This document shows positions 36,007-44,423 of a stretch of DNA of 64,000 bases, one piece after another. The stretch is taken from the NCBI RefSeq assembly GCF_020171925.1, contig NZ_JAIVAR010000001.1:372001-436000 (forward strand), written 5' to 3'. This DNA comes from Rossellomorea aquimaris (GTDB lineage Bacteria > Bacillota > Bacilli > Bacillales > Bacillaceae_B). The position numbers and the translations under genes were made by a program. The notes under the pieces are model-generated. The model saw only the letters and a program-made list of their open reading frames with translations. It made no database searches and was not told the DNA's origin. The first letter of the stretch is position 1. Each line of letters begins with the position of its first letter.

Positions 36007-36771
36007 ATGAATGAATTGGTAGAGGAATGGATTGAGCGTGAAATAGGAAGAATCCATGAGATCAGACTCTTCCCGGAGCAGGGATGTACATCAGAAGTCA
36101 GGCTCGTTGAGACAGAAACCCAATCGTATATACTGAAAAGTTCTTATATAGAAAAATATCGAAACTGGCTAAGGGCAGAGGCAAAGGTGTTAAAGGAAGG
36201 GAAGACAGGGCAGAGGCCACTACCGACATTCTACGGATTCTGGGACGGGTCTGATGGGAGTCATATTCTCATGTCATATATCAATGGGATTTCCTTGACT
36301 TCAGCATTGAAACAAGCAGAATCCTCCAAAGAAAGGGAAAAATTGATCAAAGGCTTTGGTGAATTTCTGAATGCTTTTCATGAATCGGGGAAATCCGGAA
36401 AGCACGGGAAAGAAACTTGGCTTGATGAACAATTGAACCTTGCCAGGACATATGTTGAGAACGGGCAGTGTGATGGTGATCTACCTCTTCTTGAGAAACT
36501 CATCTTGCAGAGACCGGAACCGGTAACCCAAACGATGATTCACGGTGACTGTACAACTGATAATGTGTTGGTCGTGGATGGTGAGGTGAAAATGTTCATT
36601 GATGTGGCAGGAATGAAAATGGGAGATCCGCGTTACGATGAGGCACTTGCCATAAGGAAATTCATGCATCATGAAAAGTTTAAGGATGCATTTTATCAAG
36701 GGTATAGGAGACATCGAATTTCGGAATCTGAATTTGAATATTTTAATGAAGGATTATATGAGTTTTTTTAA
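36007..36771 (+). CDS. Aminoglycoside phosphotransferase (APH)/choline kinase-like protein
   Basis: A 254-residue kinase-like protein. The catalytic loop is MIHGDCTTDNVLV (HxDxxxxN) and the metal-binding DFG equivalent is FIDVAGMKMGDPRYDEA. An N-lobe lysine lies in SYILKSSYIEKY. The APH fold includes antibiotic kinases, choline kinases and fructosamine kinases; the substrate is unknown and the link to resistance is only by family. AAGGGAG precedes ATG 36007. It is followed 44 bases later by a nucleotidyltransferase, an arrangement seen with resistance-like pairs. Confidence 0.78.
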   Translation: MNELVEEWIEREIGRIHEIRLFPEQGCTSEVRLVETETQSYILKSSYIEKYRNWLRAEAKVLKEGKTGQRPLPTFYGFWDGSDGSHILMSYINGISLTSALKQAESSKEREKLIKGFGEFLNAFHESGKSGKHGKETWLDEQLNLARTYVENGQCDGDLPLLEKLILQRPEPVTQTMIHGDCTTDNVLVVDGEVKMFIDVAGMKMGDPRYDEALAIRKFMHHEKFKDAFYQGYRRHRISESEFEYFNEGLYEFF

Positions 36772-36815
36772 TCCTGACGAGGCGGTGGCAGATTGAGTGA
36801 AAGGAATAGGTGTAT

Positions 36816-37643
36816 ATGAATCATTTAAAACAGCTGTCCACAGAGATGGCAGGATTATATTCGAAGAATTCGAAAGTTGAATCCATACTCCTTGCAGGGT
36901 CGGTATCCCGGTGCTGGGAAGACGAGCATTCAGACATCGAATTACACATATTTTGGACGGAACCACCGCATGACGTCGACAGGATCGGGCCAATAAAGGA
37001 AGTGAATGGTGACATTCTATCGTTTCATCCGTATGAAGATGAAGAGTGGTCAGAAGCATATGTTACCAAAAATGGAGTGAAACTTGAAATCAGCAGTTTC
37101 CTGACCGATACAGTCGATCGGGTCGTAGGTGACGTGGTCGATGACTTTGATCCAGATTACGACAAACAGTGTATCGCATCCTCGATCCACTATGGAGAAG
37201 CATTAGTTAATGGGGCAAAGATCAACGATTTAAAACAAAAATTAAGGTTCTATCCAGATGGCTTATCGCAGGCGATGATCTTGGAGAACCTTCAGTTCGG
37301 GAACAAGTGGAATAACTGTTCAGCATTATTGCAAAGACAGGACTGGCTCATGCTTTATAGCACCATCTGTGAGGTGGAAAGAAAGTTGCTCGGGATATTA
37401 TTCGGGCTTAACCAAATGTATGTTCAGCACCCTTCATTCAAATGGATGGAGAATAGTATCAATCTCATGAAAGTAACGCCTTGCAACCTTTATGATCGAA
37501 TGTCGGAAATTTTGACAGGGGGACCAGAACGGAGTATTTCACAACTTACGGAGTTGATTGATGAAACAATGGATCTTGTGGAGGGGAGATATCCCGGATT
37601 GATCAAGCCTGAAGTGAGGTCGAGCATACGTTACATGAAGTGA
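36816..37643 (+). CDS. Nucleotidyltransferase-fold protein
   Basis: A 275-residue protein with an N-terminal polymerase-beta-like nucleotidyltransferase fold. GSVSRCWEDEHSDIELH matches the GSxxxG...DxD metal site with glutamate as the second acidic residue, and KLEISSFL could supply the third acid. The C-terminal half is helical. Similar proteins adenylylate small molecules (aminoglycoside and lincosamide nucleotidyltransferases) or proteins. The start may be GTG 36810; AAAGGA is between the two options. Its stop overlaps the next frame by a few bases. Confidence 0.65.
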   Translation: MNHLKQLSTEMAGLYSKNSKVESILLAGSVSRCWEDEHSDIELHIFWTEPPHDVDRIGPIKEVNGDILSFHPYEDEEWSEAYVTKNGVKLEISSFLTDTVDRVVGDVVDDFDPDYDKQCIASSIHYGEALVNGAKINDLKQKLRFYPDGLSQAMILENLQFGNKWNNCSALLQRQDWLMLYSTICEVERKLLGILFGLNQMYVQHPSFKWMENSINLMKVTPCNLYDRMSEILTGGPERSISQLTELIDETMDLVEGRYPGLIKPEVRSSIRYMK

Positions 37644-37660
37644 TGGAGGGAGCGCTAGAG

Positions 37661-37843
37661 ATGAGGATGTTTATGAGAAGGAAAGGGCTGACGATCTGGT
37701 TAGCAGGAATTATCCTTGTAACGGCTATGATGATGAACTCAACTTCTTTTAAATATGCGAAGAATTCTTGTCTTGAACAGCATCTAACACCGGTGATCAA
37801 GAAAGATCTCTTTCTAATCAATTGGTCAGTCAGCTGTGAATGA
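37661..37843 (+). CDS. Small exported protein of unknown function
   Basis: A 60-residue protein with a basic start, one hydrophobic helix (about residues 10-27) and a soluble tail with two cysteines, near residues 36 and 59. GGAGGGAG at 37645-37652 fixes ATG 37661 with an 8-base spacing. It follows the nucleotidyltransferase gene by 17 bases and is in the same unit. I do not recognise it; its layout is similar to the exported protein at 4273-4626. Confidence 0.5.
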   Translation: MRMFMRRKGLTIWLAGIILVTAMMMNSTSFKYAKNSCLEQHLTPVIKKDLFLINWSVSCE

Positions 37844-37871
37844 AGGTAGAGGATAGCCGTATTACACAAAG

Positions 37872-37902
37872 AAAAAGGCCGCTGATAAAAGCGGCCTTTT
37901 TC
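37872..37902. terminator. Bidirectional intrinsic terminator
   Basis: AAAAAGGCCGC and GCGGCCTTTTT form a stem around TGATAAAA between the small exported gene and the convergent M4 protease gene. Confidence 0.85.
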
Positions 37903-37918
37903 CGGTGAGTTCAGGAGA

Positions 37919-39553
37919 TTAATAGACTCCAACCGCATCCCAAGCGGCTTTGACGCTATTGTAAGTAGAGCTTCCGCTACCATATAAATCAGCAGCAGAT
38001 TGAAGCAATGCAGCACGCGCATAGCTGAAGTTACTTGTCGGAGTCAAGTATACAGTCAGTGCTCTGTAGTAGATTTTTTCAGCTTTCGCTTTACCGATGC
38101 TTGAGATTGTATTATAAGCTGCTTTATTCGGGATACCTGAGTTAGTATGGACCCCTCCGTTATCTGAAGAAGTATTCACATAGTTGTTCATATGCTCAGG
38201 CTGTCCGAAACGGGCAGGGTTGGAAAGACTGCGAAGTGCATCACCCGAAACCCCAGGTGTGTATACATCTTCACCCATTAAATAGTCTCCAGGATCAAGG
38301 AAGTAGCCGAATACATCAGAGAAAGATTCATTCAATGCACCGGATTGATACTGATATTGAAGACCCGCAGTACGTTCAGTCACCGCATGAGTCAATTCGT
38401 GAGCAACTACATCAAGTGCTCCTGATAATGAGGTGAAAGTGGAACCGTCACCGTCTCCATAAACCATTTGCTGTCCATTCCAGAAAGCGTTGTTATAGTT
38501 TGAGCCATAATGGACGGTTGATCTGATGGTCGCACCGTTATTATCGAAACTATTGCGATTATGTGTATTTAAATAATAATCATACACTTTAGAAGCATAT
38601 GCGTGGGCATCGACTTCAGCAGCTTGTGAATAAGCAGTCCAGGCGTTATTGCTGTCCACTGTATAGACCCCTGGAAGACTTGAGCCGTTTTGAGCAGTCC
38701 GTGTTTCGATGACACCGTTCATCGGTTTAGTAACATCAAATAAGTAATACGTCCCGTTTGAATAGTAAGTATTTAGTGACTTATAGTCATCGAGTACACC
38801 ATAACCGTACCCTGTTGTTGCTCCTTCAGTAACGGCATTATAAGCTTCAAGGATGCTGCCGTCCTTAGCATCTACAAAGATTTGCCAGTTTGCACCATAC
38901 GGCTCAATGAATTGAAGCTGTACTTTGTACGCAAGAGAATAGGCACCATCTTTTTCGTGAACGACCAGCTTGCTCTCTTCATTTGTGCTCTCGACGTCAC
39001 TTTCTTTCTTAGCACCAAAAGATTGTTCCTCATGAGTCCCTGTTAACGTATCTGCTTTTGTCAGATTGATATGTTTCCACGCAGAAGCGACAGCTGCTTG
39101 ATCACTAATCTTGGATTTAGTATTCGTCAGTTTTTTCGAAGCGTCTTGGTATAATTGTCCAGTAGCGGCTGTGACTTCATCATCTTTATTTGTATGGACG
39201 ATGAAGATTGCCCCTTCAACCGGTACACCATTTACGGATTGAGTGAATTTATAGTGAGACATGCCCAGATCATCTGTCGTCTTTTCAAGTAATGTCAATT
39301 CAGAATGAGGATCTACTTTGAACAGATCCTTATTTTCTTTCATGAATCGCTTAACTTCTTTTTCGTTAGACACCTTGCTAGACAGTTTGCCTGATAAGAA
39401 GCTTGGTCCCTTTTTGTCGAAATTCATCACCTTTTGGTGGATTTCCATTTTGGAAGTGATTGAATCAGAAGATTGTGCCAGTGTGGTTCCAGCGAATGAA
39501 GCACTGAAAACGAGTGAAGTACCTAATGCTAAGCTAACTAATTTTTTCGACAT
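37919..39553 (-). CDS. Secreted M4 family metallopeptidase (thermolysin/bacillolysin type), second copy
   Basis: A 544-residue pre-pro neutral protease. The N-terminus has a signal peptide (about residues 1-26), then a propeptide with FTP and PepSY parts to about residue 240, then the catalytic domain with zinc motif HELTH in [14 protein letters not shown], third ligand in SGALNESFSD and active-site histidine in DNGGVHTNSG. It is 40-50 percent similar by eye to the copy at 1666-3294 in the catalytic region. GGGGAA precedes ATG 39553. It is monocistronic. Confidence 0.95.
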   Translation of the reverse strand: MSKKLVSLALGTSLVFSASFAGTTLAQSSDSITSKMEIHQKVMNFDKKGPSFLSGKLSSKVSNEKEVKRFMKENKDLFKVDPHSELTLLEKTTDDLGMSHYKFTQSVNGVPVEGAIFIVHTNKDDEVTAATGQLYQDASKKLTNTKSKISDQAAVASAWKHINLTKADTLTGTHEEQSFGAKKESDVESTNEESKLVVHEKDGAYSLAYKVQLQFIEPYGANWQIFVDAKDGSILEAYNAVTEGATTGYGYGVLDDYKSLNTYYSNGTYYLFDVTKPMNGVIETRTAQNGSSLPGVYTVDSNNAWTAYSQAAEVDAHAYASKVYDYYLNTHNRNSFDNNGATIRSTVHYGSNYNNAFWNGQQMVYGDGDGSTFTSLSGALDVVAHELTHAVTERTAGLQYQYQSGALNESFSDVFGYFLDPGDYLMGEDVYTPGVSGDALRSLSNPARFGQPEHMNNYVNTSSDNGGVHTNSGIPNKAAYNTISSIGKAKAEKIYYRALTVYLTPTSNFSYARAALLQSAADLYGSGSSTYNSVKAAWDAVGVY

Positions 39554-39583
39554 TATTACAATTCCCCTATCTGATCTGATTTG

Positions 39584-39599
39584 AGAAATAGCTATTTCT
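39584..39599. promoter_or_regulatory. Perfect 16-base palindrome upstream of the M4 protease gene
   Basis: AGAAATAGCTATTTCT is self-complementary and lies about 30 bases before the start codon, a position suited to an operator overlapping the transcription start. The regulator is unknown. Confidence 0.45.
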
Positions 39600-39834
39600 A
39601 TTAACCCCGGCGGCTAATTAGTAGTCTATTAAAAAGTGCAGAATCTTACAATGTAAAAAATGGTAATAATCAGTTAATTTAGAATTTTTGGATTTATTGA
39701 AAGTCCATTTTTAGTGTTTTTTCCGGGAAAATCTGCATCGTTCTTTTTTTTTCGGCCGAAACAATTTTTTTAGGCATATTTTACTGATTATATTGTTTAC
39801 CCATTATATAGACTGAAAGGTGTAAATAAAAAAG
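39600..39834. other. Intergenic region upstream of the M4 protease gene
   Basis: A T-rich stretch with no supported gene. It probably carries the minus-strand promoter of the protease. Confidence 0.35.
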
Positions 39835-39873
39835 ACACCTCCCGAACATACTAAACTTACGTTTGGGAGGTGT
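39835..39873 (+). promoter_or_regulatory. Hairpin that sequesters the ribosome binding site of the DUF3892 gene
   Basis: ACACCTCCCGAAC (39835-39847) pairs with GTTTGGGAGGTGT (39861-39873) over 13 positions with one G-U pair. The right arm contains the full Shine-Dalgarno sequence GGGAGGTG, 8 bases before ATG 39880, so the left arm is a perfect anti-Shine-Dalgarno. On the minus strand the same hairpin is followed by TTTTTT and could terminate transcripts coming the other way. Confidence 0.6.
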
Positions 39874-39879
39874 TGTTTG

Positions 39880-40194
39880 ATGGAAAGTAAAGACTTTGAG
39901 CAGATTTATGAGCAGTACAAGCAGGATGCAGGCCACCATCTTCGGCAAGATTCTTCATTTCCTGCGACTTCGGAGGCGGAGAAAATTGTTGCGATCCGTA
40001 AAAACGATGATGATGACATCATCGCCTTTAAAACGGAAAGCGGAAGAGAGCTCGATTATCTGACAGCTTTGGAAGAAGCTAAAGCAGGTAAATTGGCCCA
40101 TGTAGACGTATTTCACCGCTACGGAAGGGATATCATCAGAAGTGAACCGGATGGATTGAAAGAGAATAATTTGTCTAATCTCCCCCCTTTCTAA
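39880..40194 (+). CDS. DUF3892 domain-containing protein
   Basis: A 104-residue acidic soluble protein. The DUF3892 domain is seen as VAIRKNDDDDIIAFKTESG, ELDYLTALEEAKAGKLAHVD and VFHRYGRDIIRSEPDG, a beta-rich unit typical of this family in Bacillaceae. The function is unknown. Its ribosome binding site lies inside a stable hairpin, so expression may need unfolding or be low in vegetative growth. Confidence 0.8.
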   Translation: MESKDFEQIYEQYKQDAGHHLRQDSSFPATSEAEKIVAIRKNDDDDIIAFKTESGRELDYLTALEEAKAGKLAHVDVFHRYGRDIIRSEPDGLKENNLSNLPPF

Positions 40195-40199
40195 GAAGG

Positions 40200-40237
40200 A
40201 AGGGGTCTTTCTGTGAAAGTTGCAATAAAGACCCCTA
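40200..40237. terminator. Hairpin between convergent genes
   Basis: AAGGGGTCTTT and AAAGACCCCT pair around a 16-base loop, between the DUF3892 gene and the minus-strand GNAT gene. Without a T run this is a moderate terminator candidate. Confidence 0.55.
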
Positions 40238-40277
40238 CAATTCATTTGGAAATCGGATATTGATGAGAAGCAATGAA

Positions 40278-40802
40278 TCAGTTCCTGAGCACGGTGATGA
40301 ATCCTTCAAGTATATCGTGGCTTACCTTGAATCCTTTACGCTTATAAAATTCAAGTGCGATGGTGTTCCCATTTGAAACAAAAATGAATATATCCTCGAT
40401 GTCTTCATGTTGTTCCAACCATTCCATCGATAGTGAAAATAGCTTCGATCCTACACCACTCTTCCTATACGCATCATGTATATAAAATTGTGATAAGCAT
40501 CCAACATATGCATGGCTAACGGTTGATAAATCAAAAAAGGTGGCAAATTCATTCGAGTATGTCTCTTTAGGAGAAATATTGACATACGCATAACCAATAA
40601 TTTGGTTATCATCCTTTGCTACAATAATATGATTATGAATCGCTTTTTCAACTGAAGGTACCAAGCGCGACTCAAAGTTCATAGCATCGAAGAGCTCGGG
40701 TTTGATTGTGGCTAAAGATTTCTGGTATGCCATTAAATCATTACAGCATTCCTTGAGCTTATAAAGCTTGTTTACTGGCAGGGTTTCAAAAGAAAGGCTC
40801 AT
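40278..40802 (-). CDS. GNAT family N-acetyltransferase
   Basis: A 174-residue acetyltransferase with an N-terminal helical part. The acetyl-CoA loop is YRKSGVGSKLFSLSMEW, and the closing motif is NTIALEFYKRKGFKV. The substrate is unknown. ATG 40802 follows GAGGAGTG at 8 bases; the preceding GTG at 40811 is part of the ribosome binding site. It is monocistronic. Confidence 0.82.
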   Translation of the reverse strand: MSLSFETLPVNKLYKLKECCNDLMAYQKSLATIKPELFDAMNFESRLVPSVEKAIHNHIIVAKDDNQIIGYAYVNISPKETYSNEFATFFDLSTVSHAYVGCLSQFYIHDAYRKSGVGSKLFSLSMEWLEQHEDIEDIFIFVSNGNTIALEFYKRKGFKVSHDILEGFITVLRN

Positions 40803-41022
40803 ATGCAACACTCCTCATTTTGACTCTAGTGATTATCTATTCATAGTTTAATGGTTTCTACTAAAATGAAATCGTCATTAATCTTCCGAGCGGTAACAAC
40901 ACAATGAGTGAAAACACACTAGGGCATATTTTTTGTGATATATTTAATGTTACAGGCTTTAATGACAGGATGAAAGAAACATTTTTTCAGAAGCCAGGCA
41001 GTTAATCAGTAGGGGGTGAAAA

Positions 41023-41685
41023 ATGATGTACGGACAAGGAATTGTGCCATCATGGTTTTATCTATTGGTCTTTATGGTATTTATACTATTCGTTGTGATC
41101 GGCTATTTTGTGACGAGGACTGAAAAAGACTTGCAGTTGGGTGGCGATGGAAAGTTGGCAAATAAGGCGATTTACTATGAAAATCGTTTCCGGTCATCTT
41201 CCAAACGTGCAGAAATCATTGATGTGAAAACCAATTATGCAGGATTTGTAAAGCGTGACTTTCATAGTAGGCTGAATCAGTTATGGACGTTCTTCTTTCG
41301 ACAGCGGTCCATCCATTTTACGGGAGAAGGTCATGATGGCAAGTTAAAAATGACTTTACATAATGAATCCGTCAAAAAAGGCAACCACATAATATGGCAG
41401 GCAGAAGTTATCCAAGATCACAATATTCAAAGGTTTGAGATTGAAGGTCAAAAGGAAAAGGGTGGAGTCGTCAGGCTTTCATTTTCTTATGGTGGTGAAT
41501 TCTTGCAAGTGTACCATGATAAAGAAAATGGTGAGATAAGATTCAGCAAGGATCAAGAGGGCATCGCCGTAATCACCTATCAAAGGAGACTCTCCCCAAA
41601 GAAAGTTTTCATCGATTCGAAAGAGGGGGAACTGCCATTACTTTTATTGACAGGTATTTATGAGGTTATAAGGCATCATAGTTGA
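41023..41685 (+). CDS. Membrane-anchored protein of unknown function
   Basis: A 220-residue protein with one N-terminal membrane helix (about residues 10-33) and a cytoplasmic or surface beta-rich domain with many charged residues. No motif I recognise. AGGGGGTG precedes ATG 41023 (41026 also possible). The VOC gene starts 46 bases after the stop, so both may be co-expressed. Confidence 0.6.
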   Translation: MMYGQGIVPSWFYLLVFMVFILFVVIGYFVTRTEKDLQLGGDGKLANKAIYYENRFRSSSKRAEIIDVKTNYAGFVKRDFHSRLNQLWTFFFRQRSIHFTGEGHDGKLKMTLHNESVKKGNHIIWQAEVIQDHNIQRFEIEGQKEKGGVVRLSFSYGGEFLQVYHDKENGEIRFSKDQEGIAVITYQRRLSPKKVFIDSKEGELPLLLLTGIYEVIRHHS

Positions 41686-41730
41686 TAAGTCGTTCTATTT
41701 ATGAGTCGATCGGAGTACAGGAGGGGAAAA

Positions 41731-42138
41731 ATGAATACCGGGTTACTTCATCACATAGAATTGTATGTGTCAAATTTGGACAAGACAGAAAAGTTTTGGG
41801 GATGGTTTCTAAATGAACTAGGTTATGAGCTTTATCAAAAGTGGGAAGATGGTCAGAGCTGGAAACTTGGTGATACATATATCGTATTTGTGCAAACAGA
41901 AGAACGTTTCTTGGACATTGCTTATCATCGTTGTCGTACCGGATTGAATCATTTGGCTTTTCATGCATCTTCAATAGAGCATGTAGACGAAATGGCTGAT
42001 AAATTGAATGTAAGAGGGATACCCATTCTCTATAAGGATAAGCATCCATTTGCAGGTGGAGGTGGACACTATGCCGTGTTTTTTGAGGATCCAGACCGGA
42101 TCAAGGTGGAACTGGTAGCGCCGCCTCCCCATACATGA
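41731..42138 (+). CDS. VOC family protein
   Basis: A 135-residue VOC-fold protein. The first half begins LLHHIELYVSNLDKTEKFW with a metal-type histidine, and a second histidine is in LNHLAFHASS. The closing motif is HYAVFFEDPDRIKVELVAP with a terminal glutamate. This H-H-E-like layout favours a metal-dependent lyase or dioxygenase over a pure drug-binding protein. The substrate is unknown. AGGAGGGG precedes ATG 41731. A strong terminator follows. Confidence 0.83.
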   Translation: MNTGLLHHIELYVSNLDKTEKFWGWFLNELGYELYQKWEDGQSWKLGDTYIVFVQTEERFLDIAYHRCRTGLNHLAFHASSIEHVDEMADKLNVRGIPILYKDKHPFAGGGGHYAVFFEDPDRIKVELVAPPPHT

Positions 42139-42168
42139 AGTTTCAAAAATAAGGACTAAGTAAATGCA

Positions 42169-42204
42169 AAGCGGCAGCCCCAATGAATTTTGGGGCTGCC
42201 GCTT
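42169..42204. terminator. Convergent hairpin terminator
   Basis: AAGCGGCAGCCCCAA and TTGGGGCTGCCGCTT form a perfect 15-base stem with a 6-base loop between the VOC gene and the RsbR-type gene. There is little T run. Confidence 0.7.
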
Positions 42205-42209
42205 AATGG

Positions 42210-43037
42210 TTAGTGATTCTGAAGTGTTTTCATTGCAATATGGAGACTCGAGTAAATAGGTATCGTTGATATATTGATGCCAAGGTTAGTCATGGTCTGG
42301 GCTATTTCAGGTCGAATGCCGGTCAGGGTAGCGCTGATGCCTGACAGGCCAAGGGCATCGATTACCTTGAAAATGCGGTCTGCCACCATCGTATCAATGA
42401 TCGGTACACCCGATAAGTCCAAAATGATATGATCCAAGCCAAGTTGTGAGCCTTTCACAAGGGCTTTGTCCATTAATTCATGTGCCCGCTTCGTATCGAT
42501 ATCCCCCACTAATGGAAGAATCCCGATTGTATCCGTTACTTTGATGACTGGTACGGAAAGTTCCAAAGCCACCGATTCAGCAGCATGGATCCTTGTGTAA
42601 TATTTTCTGCTATACGAAATACTCAGCCAATGAACGGCCCGGTCCACAACGGAATTAAAGCGTGACAGAACCTCGTAGAAATCTGTATATGAAAGTTCCT
42701 GCTTTTCTGCTTCATTCTTGATGATCTCCCCGATCCGATCTCTATAATTACGGATCTCTTCAATGGCAATATCCAATGGAAGATCTAAATCGATCAATAA
42801 ATTTACTGCCTGTTCTCCCCAGTTTTTTAGGTTTTCATAGGAAGTCTCTAGGTCGTTGATAATAGAATTAGCATATATATCTATCAAGTTGTGTCGCCAA
42901 ACTTTAATATCTTTACTGATTGTGCTTGAATAATTATCATTATTATCCATTGCTCTTTGATCGACCATTGTTTCTTTCAATTTCAGGATCGCGTCAGCAA
43001 TATCTCTCGTTTTTGTGTTCTCCATATTTACAGACAA
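42210..43037 (-). CDS. RsbR-type stressosome protein (globin-like N domain plus STAS)
   Basis: A 275-residue protein with the RsbR layout: an N-terminal helical non-haem globin-like domain (about residues 25-135) and a C-terminal STAS domain starting at SVPVIKVTDTIGILPLVGDIDT. In B. subtilis, RsbR proteins and RsbS form the stressosome, which releases RsbT to activate sigma-B when phosphorylated. The threonines in IIDTMVADRIF and ATLTGIRPEIAQTM lie where RsbT phosphorylates RsbRA. It is an orphan: no rsbS, rsbT or sigB is nearby. TTG 43037 is 7 bases after GGGG. Confidence 0.88.
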   Translation of the reverse strand: MSVNMENTKTRDIADAILKLKETMVDQRAMDNNDNYSSTISKDIKVWRHNLIDIYANSIINDLETSYENLKNWGEQAVNLLIDLDLPLDIAIEEIRNYRDRIGEIIKNEAEKQELSYTDFYEVLSRFNSVVDRAVHWLSISYSRKYYTRIHAAESVALELSVPVIKVTDTIGILPLVGDIDTKRAHELMDKALVKGSQLGLDHIILDLSGVPIIDTMVADRIFKVIDALGLSGISATLTGIRPEIAQTMTNLGINISTIPIYSSLHIAMKTLQNH

Positions 43038-43166
43038 TGTTTATCCCCCTAACGGTTCTCAATAAAAATATCTTAACATATATCAGTTTTTCCGTCTTAT
43101 ATGTTGCCTGAATTTTTTTACAATATGACTGGAAAAACGGAGGGGATAATGTGAACGAATTTCATC

Positions 43167-43601
43167 TTAGCGCCCAAGCACCCATTCTGACAATGATTCT
43201 TCCGTGATGCCATAGAAAACCTTCCCAGTTTCATCCCGTACCCCGTAGCTGATCCGGCAAGCATGGTCATCCCAATTTACTTCAATGGAATCTATGATAC
43301 CCAGTCTTTTAATCCCAGCGACCTCAATCATGACTTGATCTTTCATTTCAAATGTTGTTTGAACGGTCAAGGTTTTCCTTGAATTTGAAGGAATCGTGCC
43401 ATCATCTTCAATATTTACATATGTCCGGAACGCTGACTCAATGTCATATGTAATAATTGAGGCGTCTTCCCTTATTAAATAGCGAATCCTTTTAATCGTT
43501 CCGGATTGATATCGTTTCTTTTCGGCTGGACTTTCATCACTACCGTCATAGTCGCATCCGATGTATTCGTTTATTGGAATCACTTCTAAATTAACAATCA
43601 A
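43167..43601 (-). CDS. Conserved protein of unknown function
   Basis: A 144-residue soluble beta-rich protein with no signal or membrane segment. I do not recognise the family. GGAGG is 8 bases before TTG 43601, so that codon is chosen over the GTG 43610 that overlaps the ribosome binding site. It is a short gene on the minus strand, 129 bases upstream of the RsbR-type gene in the same direction. Confidence 0.6.
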   Translation of the reverse strand: MIVNLEVIPINEYIGCDYDGSDESPAEKKRYQSGTIKRIRYLIREDASIITYDIESAFRTYVNIEDDGTIPSNSRKTLTVQTTFEMKDQVMIEVAGIKRLGIIDSIEVNWDDHACRISYGVRDETGKVFYGITEESLSEWVLGR

Positions 43602-43769
43602 AAAATCCACCTCCGAATCGAACCCGTTTATCTATATCTATTTGGAAATGAGTAAGGATAGACCCAAGGATTAATAGAAAGATCGGAACGTGGCATTTAT
43701 GACTCAGTAGATTTTGGCAGAAGAGAGTTTGCTTCAGCATAAATTAGAAACAAAAGGAAAAAACGATTG

Positions 43770-43788
43770 CGAACGTTTGTTCTATAAT
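43770..43788 (+). promoter_or_regulatory. LexA-like SOS box with overlapping -10
   Basis: CGAACGTTTGTTCT at 43770-43783 has the GAAC-N4-GTTC core of the Bacillus LexA box, and 12 of 14 positions fit on the minus strand. It overlaps TATAAT (43783-43788), where bound LexA would block polymerase. The nearest plus-strand gene is the VOC protein at 43871. Confidence 0.5.
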
Positions 43789-43870
43789 GTATGATTAAGG
43801 TGTATCGGTAAACTGCGGATATGGTTCCTTTAAAAAGGGGTCAAATCTATACTAATTTTAGGAGCTGGTA

Positions 43871-44296
43871 ATGATGGTTCAGGTTTTTCCTTATTTGGTG
43901 ATGGACGGAAATGCGAAAGAAGCAATTAATTTTTATCAAGAAGTACTAGGGGCAGAAGTTCTATACGTTCAAACGTTTGGTGAGAGTCCGGGAGATCCTG
44001 AATACCCCCTGCCAGAAGAAACAAAGGATCGCATCATGCATGCAACCTTAAAGATCGGGGAATCAGAGCTTATGTTCAGTGATACGTTCCCAGGACAGCC
44101 TCATGCAACTGGAAACCAAGTTACACTGTGCATAACGACGAGCGATCCTGAGAAATCAAAGAAGTTATTCGAAGGGTTAAAGCAAGAAGGGGAAGTGACA
44201 ATGCCCCTACAGAAGACTATCTTCAGCCCGCTTTATGGATGTGTGATCGATAAGTTCGGGGTTAACTTCCAGATTTATACTGGAGAAGAGAGCTAA
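43871..44296 (+). CDS. VOC family protein (PhnB-like)
   Basis: A 141-residue protein of the PhnB/DUF1428-like VOC branch. VFPYLVMDGNAKEAINFYQE opens it, MFSDTFPGQP is in the middle and YGCVIDKFGVNFQIY closes it. These proteins are not tied to phosphonate breakdown in most Bacillus; the role is unknown. AGGAG precedes ATG 43871 by 6 bases. It sits downstream of the LexA-like box, and a terminator follows. Confidence 0.85.
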   Translation: MMVQVFPYLVMDGNAKEAINFYQEVLGAEVLYVQTFGESPGDPEYPLPEETKDRIMHATLKIGESELMFSDTFPGQPHATGNQVTLCITTSDPEKSKKLFEGLKQEGEVTMPLQKTIFSPLYGCVIDKFGVNFQIYTGEES

Positions 44297-44357
44297 TTTC
44301 AGGGTAACTTACTATTAATGTGACCGATACAACTCAACAGCAGAACATACATAAATC

Positions 44358-44402
44358 AAAAAAGAGCCGAAATCCCATAATTATCGGGAAGTGGCTCTTT
44401 TT
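44358..44402. terminator. Intrinsic terminator
   Basis: AAAAAGAGCC and GGCTCTTTTT form the outer stem of a long hairpin with an AT-rich inner part, between the VOC gene and the convergent symporter gene; T7 follows on the plus strand and a run of T also follows on the minus strand. Confidence 0.8.
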
Positions 44403-44423
44403 TATAAATTTGATTTCACACCA

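Noticed and set aside
34513..37643. Antibiotic-resistance island (acetyltransferase, APH-like kinase, nucleotidyltransferase)
   Set aside because: There are no mobile-element genes, repeats or base-composition breaks around them, and these broad families are common chromosomal genes in Bacillaceae.
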